A stretch of DNA of 64,000 bases from contig NZ_JAJHUO010000044.1 of NCBI RefSeq assembly GCF_020859565.1, forward strand, positions 1-64,000, given 5' to 3'. Below, piece after piece: positions 49,476 to 57,482 of the stretch (the first letter of the stretch is position 1; each line of letters starts with the position of its first letter). The stretch comes from Saccharothrix luteola (GTDB taxonomy: Bacteria > Actinomycetota > Actinomycetes > Mycobacteriales > Pseudonocardiaceae). Below the pieces are notes generated by a model. It was not told where the DNA came from and ran no database searches. It was given only the letters and a program-made list of their open reading frames with translations. The translations under genes were made by a program, and so were the position numbers.

Positions 49476-51023
49476 ATGACCGAGCCAGTCCGCGTCACCA
49501 CCGCCGGGGGAAGCGTTCCCACGGCGGTCGAGGCGTCGGCGCTGCCGGAGCTGTTCCGGCAGGTCTTCGTCGGTTCCACGGCGGGCATCGCGATCTTCGA
49601 CGCCCACGGTGCGCTGGTGGGCGCCAACCCGGCGCTGGAGGCGATGCTGCCGCCCGCGGAGCTGGCGACCCTGTTCACCGCCACGCCGTCCGCCGGGGGC
49701 GTGACCAGGGCGCAGCGGCAGTTCACCGACGCGGCCGGCGAGCCGCTGTGGACCGAGGTGGCGCTGTCGGTGGTGCGCGACGCCGACGGCCGGCCGCGCT
49801 GGCACGTCGCCGTGGTCGAGGACACCACGGAACAGCGGGTGCTGCGCGACTACCTGCGCCACCAAGCCCTGCACGACGTGCTGACCGGCCTGCCGAACCG
49901 GCAGAGCTTCCTGCCCGGGCTGGAGCGGGCGCTGAGCCGGCCGGGCTCCATCACGTTGTGCTACCTGGACGTGGACGGCGTCGCCATCGTCAACGACGGC
50001 CTCGGCTACGAGGCGGGCGACGAGCTGCTCCGGGTCGTGGCACGGCGGCTGACCGCGGTGGTGGCGGACGAGAACGCCACGGTCGCGCGCATCGGCGGCG
50101 ACGAGTTCGTCGTGCTGATCGAGGACTCGCCCACCACGCCGGGCATCCCCGCGCTGGCCGAGGCGATCGAGGCCGCGCTCGTCGAGCCGGTGCGGCTGGC
50201 CGGGCACGGCGTCGGCGTGTCCGCGGGCATGGGCTTCGTCCGCACGTCGGCGCGCGGGTCGGACGCGATGGCGTTGCTGCGCCAGGCGCACAGCACGCTG
50301 CGCCGCGCGGAGAGCGGCGGCAAGGGCCAGTGGGGCATCTACGACGCCGGGCGCGACGCCCGCGACCGCGCCAGGTTGTCGTTGATCGCGACCATGCCCG
50401 GCGCGTTGCAGAACGGCGAGATCGCGCTGGACTACCTGCCGGTCGACCGGCACGGCGCACCGGTCGCGGCGGCGGCCCGGCTGCGGTGGCACGAGGCGGA
50501 GTACGGCCCGGTGTCGCACGCGGAGTGCCTGCGGTTCGCCGACGAGCTCGGGCTCAGCGGCCAACTCGCCGAGTGGGTGCTGGAGGAGGCGTGCGCCTAC
50601 GCCGCGGCCGAACGGCTGCCGGTGCTCGTGCGGCTGTCACCGGACCAGTCGCGCGACCCGGACCTGACCGCGCCGGTCGCCGAGGCGTTGCGCTCCTCGG
50701 GCCTGCCGCCGGAGCTGCTGTGGCTGAGCCTGTCCGCGCGGTGCCTGTCCGCGCCCGCCGAGGACCTCGACGCGGTGGAGGACAACCTGGTCGCGTTGGG
50801 CGGCATGGGAGTCCGCCTGCTGCTGCACGACGCCACGCTCGGCCTGCCGGAACTGTCCGCTGTGGAGCGTCACGGCCTGCACGCCGTGGAACCGGCCGTG
50901 CCGCCGGGGGAAGCGTTGGCGCACAAGGCCTTGGCCGCCGTGCTGCCGCTGGTGCGGGCGGCCGGCGCGCTGGTCGTCAGCGACGGTGGCCTGCCGGACG
51001 CGGACCTGGTCGTGCGATCGTGA
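49476..51023 (+). CDS. PAS-GGDEF protein with degenerate EAL domain
   Basis: A 515-residue cytosolic signalling protein. A PAS domain (about 25-125) includes GIAIFDAHGALVGANPAL. The GGDEF domain has an intact active site (RIGGDEFVVLIED) but no RxxD inhibitory site before it (ENATVARI). The C-terminal EAL-like domain has AAARLRW where ExLxRW should be and lacks most metal ligands, so it cannot hydrolyse c-di-GMP. Probably a diguanylate cyclase not subject to product inhibition, or one whose EAL domain binds c-di-GMP. The ribosome site is unclear. Its 3' end overlaps the convergent methyltransferase by 47 bp. Confidence 0.88.
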   Translation: MTEPVRVTTAGGSVPTAVEASALPELFRQVFVGSTAGIAIFDAHGALVGANPALEAMLPPAELATLFTATPSAGGVTRAQRQFTDAAGEPLWTEVALSVVRDADGRPRWHVAVVEDTTEQRVLRDYLRHQALHDVLTGLPNRQSFLPGLERALSRPGSITLCYLDVDGVAIVNDGLGYEAGDELLRVVARRLTAVVADENATVARIGGDEFVVLIEDSPTTPGIPALAEAIEAALVEPVRLAGHGVGVSAGMGFVRTSARGSDAMALLRQAHSTLRRAESGGKGQWGIYDAGRDARDRARLSLIATMPGALQNGEIALDYLPVDRHGAPVAAAARLRWHEAEYGPVSHAECLRFADELGLSGQLAEWVLEEACAYAAAERLPVLVRLSPDQSRDPDLTAPVAEALRSSGLPPELLWLSLSARCLSAPAEDLDAVEDNLVALGGMGVRLLLHDATLGLPELSAVERHGLHAVEPAVPPGEALAHKALAAVLPLVRAAGALVVSDGGLPDADLVVRS

Positions 51024-51729
51024 TGATCTCGCGGCTGGTGTCGGTGAGCGGCGTGCGGTCCCAGAAGCCGTAGCGCTCGGCCACGTCGAACCCGGTCTCC
51101 CGCAGCAGCGCGTCGAGGTGGTCGGCGTCGGTGAACCGCAGCGCGCCGCGGTCGACGCGGGGCTGCGGCCAGTCCGGGCTGCTGAACGTCTCGGTCATCG
51201 TGACCAGCCCGTTCTCCACGCTCTCCACGAAGTGCTCGACCCGCACCCGCTCGCCGTCGGGGCCGACGATGTCGGTGCCGTTCTCGGGCGTCCACCGCTC
51301 CCAGGCCCGCGCGCCGGGGTTGCGGGTCTCGAACGCGAACCGCCCGCCCGGCTTGAGCGCCCGGCGGATCGCGGTGAACTGGGCGCGCGCCTCGTCGTCG
51401 GTGAGGAAGACCTGGAACGCGTGACCGGTCATCACGACCAGGTCGAACTCCCCGTCGAACGCGACCGTGCCGAGGTCGCCGCGCACCCACTCCACGCCGG
51501 GGTCGCGCCGGGCCTGCAGGAGCATGCCCTCGGCCGGGTCGAGCCCGACGAGCCGACCGGCGTGCCCACTGGCGCGGGCGGCCTTGAGCAGCGTGCCCGT
51601 GCCGCAGCCGACGTCGAGCACCGCGTCCGCGGCCAGCACCAGCTCGAGGTAGAAGCGGTCGTCCTCGCCGAACTGGTTGATCAGGTCGTAGTAGGCGGCC
51701 AGGTCCGGGTCCTCGAAGGAATCTGCCAC
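50977..51729 (-). CDS. Class I SAM-dependent methyltransferase
   Basis: A 250-residue methyltransferase. Motif I is VLDVGCGTGTLL, motif II LVGLDPAEGML, motif III DLVVMTGHAFQVF, followed by ALKPGGRFAFETRNP. Methylates an unidentified small molecule. The GTG at 51727-51729 gives the usual N-terminus (ADSFEDPDLAAYYDLINQFGEDD); an in-frame GTG at 51780 would add 17 residues with little resemblance to the family. Neither has a clear ribosome site. It lies 20-70 bp downstream of cvnD and overlaps the end of the GGDEF gene by 47 bp. Confidence 0.86.
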   Translation of the reverse strand: MADSFEDPDLAAYYDLINQFGEDDRFYLELVLAADAVLDVGCGTGTLLKAARASGHAGRLVGLDPAEGMLLQARRDPGVEWVRGDLGTVAFDGEFDLVVMTGHAFQVFLTDDEARAQFTAIRRALKPGGRFAFETRNPGARAWERWTPENGTDIVGPDGERVRVEHFVESVENGLVTMTETFSSPDWPQPRVDRGALRFTDADHLDALLRETGFDVAERYGFWDRTPLTDTSREIITIARPGPRPAGHRR

Positions 51730-51799
51730 CCAGGCGATTGTGGCCCGCACGGCGACGGGCCGCGACCGATTTTCGGCCACGGCCCGTCGCGCGGGTGGG

Positions 51800-52396
51800 T
51801 CAGGCGAACGTCGGCTGCCGCATCGCGTGCTGCACCAGCGTGATCAACGTCTGCTTGGTCGACTGCCGGTTGCGCGCGTCGCAGGGCACGATCGGCACCG
51901 ACTCGTCGATCGTCAGCGCCTCCCGGATGTCCTCGATGCGGTGGTGCAGCAGGCCGTCGAAGCAGTTCACGCCGATCACGTACGGCAGCTCGCGGTCCTC
52001 GAAGAAGTCGATGGAGGCGAACGCGTCCGCCAAGCGGCGGGTGTCGACCAGCACGACCGCGCCGATCGCGCCCTTCACCAGGTCGTCCCACATGAACCAG
52101 AACCGGTGCTGACCCGGTGTGCCGAACAGGTAGAGGATGAGGTCGCTGTCCAGCGACACCCGGCCGAAGTCCATGGCCACCGTGGTGGTCATCTTGTTGG
52201 GCGTGGCCGAGAGGTCGTCCACGCCGACGCTGGCCTCGGTCATCACCGCCTCGGTGGTCAGCGGCACGATTTCCGACACCGACCCGACGAAGGTCGTCTT
52301 GCCGACACCGAACCCGCCGGCCACCACGATCTTCGTCGACGTGACGGTCAGGCTCGCCGCGGGTGACCCCGGCCGGTCGGGAGCGCCACCGCTCAT
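51800..52396 (-). CDS. cvnD: CvnD-type small GTPase of a conservon
   Basis: A 198-residue Ras-like GTPase of the conservon family. P-loop GGFGVGKTTF, switch region TTTVAMDFGRV, the DxxG-like LFGTPGQHRFWFMWDDLVKGAIGAVVLVDTRR, and a C-terminal VPCDARN. Conservon GTPases couple to a membrane kinase-like protein, a roadblock protein and usually a DUF742 protein to regulate development and metabolism. Here it follows cvnB directly with 47 bp; no cvnC is present. N-terminal extension of about 20 residues. Confidence 0.94.
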   Translation of the reverse strand: MSGGAPDRPGSPAASLTVTSTKIVVAGGFGVGKTTFVGSVSEIVPLTTEAVMTEASVGVDDLSATPNKMTTTVAMDFGRVSLDSDLILYLFGTPGQHRFWFMWDDLVKGAIGAVVLVDTRRLADAFASIDFFEDRELPYVIGVNCFDGLLHHRIEDIREALTIDESVPIVPCDARNRQSTKQTLITLVQHAMRQPTFA

Positions 52397-52443
52397 GTTG
52401 CTCTGCTTTCCCTAGTAGTAGGACCTCGCCGGGTGGTGGGACC

Positions 52444-52866
52444 TCAGCCGCGCATGGCGACGTGCAGCTGCGAGCGGATCTCCGGGGTGAGCTGGACGCC
52501 GACCCGCTCGACCAGCCGCGTCATCGCGTAGCCGATCAGGCCGATGTCGCAGTTCGGCGCCGCGAGCACGGCCAGGCACGAGCCGTCGCTGATGGACATC
52601 AGGAACAGGTAGCCCCGTTCCATCTCCACCACGGTCTGCTTGACGTCGCCCGCCTCGAAGCAGCGCGCCGCGCCGAGGTTCAGGCTGACCAGGCCCGACG
52701 CGACGGCCGCGAGCTGCTCGGCGCGGTCGATCGGCAACCGCTCCGAGGACGCGAGCAGCAGTCCGTCCGCGGAGACCACGATCGCGTGCGCGACGCCCGC
52801 GACCCGGGCGACGAAGTCATCGACCAGCCAACTGAAGTTTTCGAGTTCCTCGGTTGCGGTGGTCAC
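52444..52866 (-). CDS. cvnB: CvnB-type roadblock/LC7 protein of a conservon
   Basis: A 140-residue roadblock/LC7-domain protein: LENFSWLVDDFVARVAGVAHAIVVSADGLLLASSERLPIDRAEQLAAVASGL, then CFEAGDVKQTVVEMERGYLFLMSISDGSCLAVLA. In other systems it acts as a regulator or GTPase-activating partner of the CvnD GTPase. GTG start overlaps the cvnA stop (GTGA at 52863-52866). Followed by cvnD. Confidence 0.94.
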   Translation of the reverse strand: MTTATEELENFSWLVDDFVARVAGVAHAIVVSADGLLLASSERLPIDRAEQLAAVASGLVSLNLGAARCFEAGDVKQTVVEMERGYLFLMSISDGSCLAVLAAPNCDIGLIGYAMTRLVERVGVQLTPEIRSQLHVAMRG

Positions 52867-55800
52867 TTCTGCTCCTTGGTCTGATTCCCGCCGTTGGCGG
52901 GGGTGTTGTCGTCGAACGACACGCCGTCCCACGGCATGCCGGCGTCATCGCCCGCCTGACGGCCGAGTTGCACGCCTCGCTGGTAGGTGGCGAAGCGCTG
53001 GCGCAACCGGTCGGCGGACCTGCGCGGCGGCACGGCGGTCGCCACACCGGCCGACGAGGCGCCGTTCGCCGACGGCTGCGCCGCCGACGGTGCCGGCGCC
53101 GAACCGCGCGAGGGCGCGGAGAGCGAACCCGGCATCAGGCGCGCCTTGGGCACGCGCTTGGGCAGGCCCGCGGTGGTCGTGTCGTCGACCGGCGCCTTGA
53201 GCGCGCTGGTCGCCAGCGTCCAGCTGTCGTCCGCCGCCGCGCCCCAGCCGGGTCCCGACGACGCGCCGGAGGACGGGATCGCCGACGGCGCGGGCTCGCG
53301 CTTGGGCAGGCCCGCCGGGGTCGAGCCGCGCGGCTCGGGCGGCTTCGGCCTGCTCGTCGGCGCGGGCGGCGGGGTGATCAGGTCGGAGCGGTCGGTGTAC
53401 GCGGTCTGCTCCGACGCCGTGCCGACGTGGCCGCCGTCCGTGCCCATCAGCTCGGCGCGGTCGGCGAACATCGTCCGCTCGGACGCGGTCTCCGGCGGCA
53501 CGCCGGCCGCCGGGTGGTCGGCGACCTCGCCGCGCACCACGCCGCCCTCGGCCTCGCCGCCCTGGAACCAGCGCGACAGCACGTCCTCGTAGATCGGCAG
53601 CCGCTGGGTGGAGGCGTCGTCCTCCTCCCGCTCGACCTCCGCGACCGGCTCGGGCGCCAGGCGCCGGGGGGCCGACGGCGGGTACGAGTAGTCCGGCACC
53701 TCCTCGCCGGGCGGCGGCACGGTCTCCGTCACGGTGGCGGTGAACAGGTCGTCCACCGGGGTCTGCTCGACCTGGAAGTACTCGTTGGGCTCGGCCTCGT
53801 GCGTGTGCACGACCTGCGGTCCGGTCGAGGCGGGCAGTTCCAGCGGCGCGTAACCGCCGGGCGCGATCTCCGGCGTCCACTTGGGCACGCCGGCCAGCAC
53901 GCCGACGCCGCTCTCCTCCAGCTGCGGCGCGGCCTGGCGCTGCGGCAGCGCGGCGGGCGCCGGCCTGGGCGCGAGCGGCTCGGGACCGCGGTGCAGCAGG
54001 TCCATCGGGAGCACGACCTGCGCCGTGACGCCACCCTCTATGTCGTCGTTGTTGCTCAACGTGACCCGGATGTTGTGCCGCTTGGCGAGCTGGCCGACCA
54101 CGTACAGGCCCATCTCGCGGGCCACCGACACGTCGACCTCGGGCGGGTCGGCGAGCTTGGTGTTGGCCTCGACGACGTCCTGCTCCTGCATGCCGACGCC
54201 GCGGTCGTGGATGCGGATGGACACCTCGCCGCGCCGGGTCTCGATCGCCCGCACGGTGACCTTGGTGGTGGGCTTGGAGAACGCGGTCGCGTTGTCCAGC
54301 AGCTCGGCGATGAGGTGCGCGAGGTCGTTGACCACGCGGCCCTGCACCTTCAGCTCCGGCGCGGGCGCGATCTGGATCCGGGCGTACTTCTCGACCTCGG
54401 ACACCGCGGCGCCGAGCACCTCGGAGATCGGCACCGGCCGGGTGACGCGGCGGTTGACCGTGGTGCCGGAGAGCACCAGCAGGTTCTCGCTGTTGCGGCG
54501 CATCTGGGTGGCCAGGTGGTCCAGCTCGAACAGGCTGGCCAGCTGGTCGGGGTCCTGCTCGTCCTGCTCCAGCCGGTCGATGACGGTGATCTGCCGCTCG
54601 ACCAGCGCCTGCGAGCGCCGGGACAGGTTGATGAACATGTCGTTGACGTTCGCGCGCAGCGCCACCTGCTCGACCGCGAGGCGGACGGCTTCGCGCTGCA
54701 CGGCGTCGAACGCCCGGGCCACCTGGCCGACCTCTTCGGTCGTGTTGATCGGCACGGGCACCAGCGCCTCTTCCGCGGCACGTGCCGGGTCGCGGTGCGT
54801 CCGGATCCGCTTGATCGCGTCCGGCAGGCGGTTGCGGGCCACGTCCAGCGCGGTGCGGCGCAGCACGCGCAGCGGCGTCAGCATCGAGCGGGCGACGAAG
54901 GCCATGAGGGCGAACGCGATCACCAGCGCGACGGCGACCAGCGCCGCGTCACGCCACGCGGACGCGCGGGCCGCCTCGGTCAGGTCGATCGAGGCCTGGT
55001 CGGCCTGCCGCTCCAGGTCCTGCGACACCTGCCGCAGCAGCGCCGCGGTCTCCTCGCCGACCGCCATGACGTCGCCGTCCGAAATGGACACCTCGCCGGC
55101 GTCGGCCTGCTGCACCAGCGCCAGCTGCACCAGGCTGTTGCGCGCGTCGACCGGCGTGCCGGTCACGGTGTCCGACAGCAGCTGGCGGTTCTCCTGGCTC
55201 GCGGTGACCGCGAAGTCGGTGAGCGCCGCGTCCAACCGGGACTGCGCGGCGCGCAGCGCGTTGGCCTGGCCGGGGGCGAACTCGCCGCGCTTGGCCGTCG
55301 ACAGCAGGATCGAGTTCTGCTGCGTCAGCTGCTCCTTCGCGGAGTAGAGCGCGAGGTTGGCGCCGGCCAGCGGCGTGATCGTCTCGTTGCTCAGGCTGCT
55401 CGCGGTCGCGCGGTGCACCTGCGCCAGCGCGGCCAGCACCTGGCCGTAGGCGCTGTGCACCGAGATGTCGGGGTACTTGGTGGTGGTCACGGTGTTGCGC
55501 AGCGCGTTGAGGCCGTCCAGCGACTGCAACGACTTCTGGAACGCCTCGCGCACCGCGTCGTCGACACCGGTCGTGGAGGCCGCGACGTCGCGCAGCCTGC
55601 GGACCTCGGTGTCGACCTTGCTCGAGCGCGTCTGGAACTCGGGGCCGTTCTCCTGGCGACCGCCCGCGACGAACCAGACCGCGGCGTCGCGCTCCAGCTG
55701 CAGGGCGTCGGACACCGCCGCCACCTGGGCGGACAGCTGGAGTTCCCGCTGGACCTGGCCGAACAGCTCCACGTCGTCCAGCTGGGTGTTCAGCCTCAGC

Positions 55801-56018
55801 CCGGCGAGGGTCAGCGTGCTCAGCGCGGGCACCAGGAGCACCACGGCCAGCTTGCTGCGCAAGCGCCAGTTCCGCAGCCGCCACCGGGACACTCCCCGGT
55901 CGCCGGGCACGGCGCCTGTGCTGGGCCCCGAGTCGGGTGGACCGCTTCCAGCGGCACCCGTGTCGAGTTGAATCCGCTCCGGATCTCTCCCGGAGGCGTG
56001 GTCGTCGTGACCGCGCAC
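52863..56018 (-). CDS. cvnA: CvnA-type membrane sensor kinase of a conservon
   Basis: A protein of about 1050 residues. A first transmembrane helix (KLAVVLLVPALSTLTLAGL) is followed by a NIT-like extracellular domain of about 300 residues (LQLERDAAVWFVAGGRQENGPEF), a second helix (ALVAVALVIAFALMAFVARS) and HAMP/kinase dimerisation (NMFINLSRRSQALVERQITVIDRLE). The HATPase_c domain has the N-box HLIAELLDNATAFS and G-box RDRGVGMQ-type motif. A 350-residue Pro/Ser-rich tail follows (AGLPKRVPKARLMPGSL, two 'AGLPKR' repeats). Start uncertain: GTG 56018 (GGGGAG upstream), GTG 56027 or an ATG at 56099. Confidence 0.9.
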   Translation of the reverse strand: MRGHDDHASGRDPERIQLDTGAAGSGPPDSGPSTGAVPGDRGVSRWRLRNWRLRSKLAVVLLVPALSTLTLAGLRLNTQLDDVELFGQVQRELQLSAQVAAVSDALQLERDAAVWFVAGGRQENGPEFQTRSSKVDTEVRRLRDVAASTTGVDDAVREAFQKSLQSLDGLNALRNTVTTTKYPDISVHSAYGQVLAALAQVHRATASSLSNETITPLAGANLALYSAKEQLTQQNSILLSTAKRGEFAPGQANALRAAQSRLDAALTDFAVTASQENRQLLSDTVTGTPVDARNSLVQLALVQQADAGEVSISDGDVMAVGEETAALLRQVSQDLERQADQASIDLTEAARASAWRDAALVAVALVIAFALMAFVARSMLTPLRVLRRTALDVARNRLPDAIKRIRTHRDPARAAEEALVPVPINTTEEVGQVARAFDAVQREAVRLAVEQVALRANVNDMFINLSRRSQALVERQITVIDRLEQDEQDPDQLASLFELDHLATQMRRNSENLLVLSGTTVNRRVTRPVPISEVLGAAVSEVEKYARIQIAPAPELKVQGRVVNDLAHLIAELLDNATAFSKPTTKVTVRAIETRRGEVSIRIHDRGVGMQEQDVVEANTKLADPPEVDVSVAREMGLYVVGQLAKRHNIRVTLSNNDDIEGGVTAQVVLPMDLLHRGPEPLAPRPAPAALPQRQAAPQLEESGVGVLAGVPKWTPEIAPGGYAPLELPASTGPQVVHTHEAEPNEYFQVEQTPVDDLFTATVTETVPPPGEEVPDYSYPPSAPRRLAPEPVAEVEREEDDASTQRLPIYEDVLSRWFQGGEAEGGVVRGEVADHPAAGVPPETASERTMFADRAELMGTDGGHVGTASEQTAYTDRSDLITPPPAPTSRPKPPEPRGSTPAGLPKREPAPSAIPSSGASSGPGWGAAADDSWTLATSALKAPVDDTTTAGLPKRVPKARLMPGSLSAPSRGSAPAPSAAQPSANGASSAGVATAVPPRRSADRLRQRFATYQRGVQLGRQAGDDAGMPWDGVSFDDNTPANGGNQTKEQK

Positions 56019-56234
56019 CGTCAGCACACTCCCCAGCCCGGTGAAACGACACTTCCCTACAAACCCGGTGGATCTTGGTGGAAAAAACCGCCGAGTCATA
56101 CCGCCGTTCGGACGAGGTAGCCGGTAGTTTGCAAATCAACCATTGTCGCGCGGACCACACGTGGACGCGCTAAACGATCGCTAACCGGCGTTCATGGTTT
56201 TTTCACGCCCTCGACCCGAACGGGAAACACCCGA

Positions 56235-56266
56235 GGGGGAGCCCGGCCCCGACGACGGGCTCCCCC
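56235..56266 (-). terminator. Hairpin downstream of the ABC solute-binding gene
   Basis: Perfect 11-bp arms GGGGGAGCCCG (56235-56245) and CGGGCTCCCCC (56256-56266) with a ten-base loop, six bases after the stop of the minus-strand binding-protein gene. Confidence 0.8.
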
Positions 56267-56272
56267 GTCGGG

Positions 56273-57298
56273 TCAGCTACCTGACGGGGCGACCAGCATC
56301 GGCTTGACGTCGAAGTCCTTCTCCAGCAAGCCGTAGGTTCGCATCAGACCCGCCACGCGCTGCAAGCGGGTGGCGTCCAGCGTGGTCGGGAACTCGCCGA
56401 AGTGCACGAGGCTGGCGGTTTCCTTGTCGACCTTCGCGTACTCGACCAGCAGCGGCTCGACCGTGGGGCGGTCCGCCGCGTCGCGCTGGCCCTTCGCCAT
56501 CGCGCGCTGGAACGCGGCGACGGTGTTCGGGTTCTCCTTCACGAACTTGCCGGTCGTGGCGTAGCCCGCGATCGGGATGTCCGCGGTGGGGCCGGACGCC
56601 GCGTCGAGCACGGTGATCTGGCCGCTCGCGCGCTGGGCGCGGCTGATGAACGGCTCCACCATGAAGGCCGCGTCGACCGTGCCGTTCTGCACCGCCGCTT
56701 CCATGTCCGGGAACGGGAACTCCTTGAACGTCACCTTGGAGGGGTCGACGTCGTTGGCTTCCAGGGTCGCCTTCGCGGTCAGCTCGGCGATGTTCCGGAA
56801 CGTGTTGATCGCGATGGTCTTGCCCTCGAGGTCCTTGGGCGACTTGATCGGCGAGTCGGCCTTCGCGAGGATCAGGAACATCTCCGGCTTGGCCTGGTAG
56901 CCGTCGCTGACCAGCTTGAGGCCGTCGACGGCCTTGGCCGCCTCCTTCGCCTCGGCACCGAAGAACGACACCCAGTTGCCGAAGGAGATGTCGAGCTCGC
57001 CGTTGATCAGGCCCGGGATGGCCGCGGCGCCACCCTGGATGATCTCGATCTTGACCTCGAGACCCTCCTCCTGGAAGTACTTCTTCTGGATCGCGACGTG
57101 GACCGACGCGACGTCGAGGATCGGGAGCAGGCCAAGGGTGATCTTGGCCTTTTCGACCTTGCCCGGTGCGGCGGCGGCGTCGGTGGGCTTCTCCTCGGAG
57201 CCACCGAGCAGACCGCAGCCGGAGACGACGGCGAGCATCGCGACCGCGGAGACAACGCCGAAGATCCTTCGTGCCGAGAGGCCGACTCTTCGAGTCAT
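56273..57298 (-). CDS. ABC transporter solute-binding lipoprotein, NMT1/SsuA-like
   Basis: A 341-residue lipoprotein (lipobox AVVSGC near residue 26). The mature NMT1/THI5-SsuA-like fold includes KITLGLLPILDVASVHVAIQKKYFQEEGLEVKIEIIQGGAAAIPGLINGELDISFGNWVSFF and DMEAAVQNGTVDAAFMVEPFI. Related proteins bind nitrate, sulfonates, riboflavin-like or aromatic ligands. The ATG at 57296-57298 has AGGAG nine bases upstream. Divergent from pobA across a perfect inverted repeat; its permease and ATPase genes lie beyond pobA at 59.2-61.7 kb on the same strand. An aromatic acid is the likely ligand by context. Confidence 0.88.
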   Translation of the reverse strand: MTRRVGLSARRIFGVVSAVAMLAVVSGCGLLGGSEEKPTDAAAAPGKVEKAKITLGLLPILDVASVHVAIQKKYFQEEGLEVKIEIIQGGAAAIPGLINGELDISFGNWVSFFGAEAKEAAKAVDGLKLVSDGYQAKPEMFLILAKADSPIKSPKDLEGKTIAINTFRNIAELTAKATLEANDVDPSKVTFKEFPFPDMEAAVQNGTVDAAFMVEPFISRAQRASGQITVLDAASGPTADIPIAGYATTGKFVKENPNTVAAFQRAMAKGQRDAADRPTVEPLLVEYAKVDKETASLVHFGEFPTTLDATRLQRVAGLMRTYGLLEKDFDVKPMLVAPSGS

Positions 57299-57364
57299 GG
57301 GGGGCATCTCCTGTTGGAGTGAAGACTTTGCGGGGGCAGGATGCACGAGCGACAGGGTGCTGCA

Positions 57365-57392
57365 GAACCACTCAAAGTGACACGAGTGGTTC
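57365..57392. promoter_or_regulatory. Perfect 9-bp inverted repeat between pobA and the ABC binding-protein gene
   Basis: GAACCACTC (57365-57373), ten bases, GAGTGGTTC (57384-57392), a perfect dyad with a 19-bp period, about two helical turns. It sits in the 184-bp divergent promoter region, the place for a single dimeric regulator to control both units. No regulator gene lies nearby; IclR, MarR or LysR-type proteins are candidates. Confidence 0.7.
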
Positions 57393-57482
57393 GACAAGAC
57401 CCCAGTCGACCGACACTCGAAGGCTGATCCACTACCTTCGGTGAGCATCTTTGCACAGGCTGTCCAGAGGTTGGGGTATGCG

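Noticed and set aside
52854..56120. A 1088-codon antisense frame over cvnA
   Set aside because: Shadow frame; the kinase motifs and conservon context are on the minus strand.
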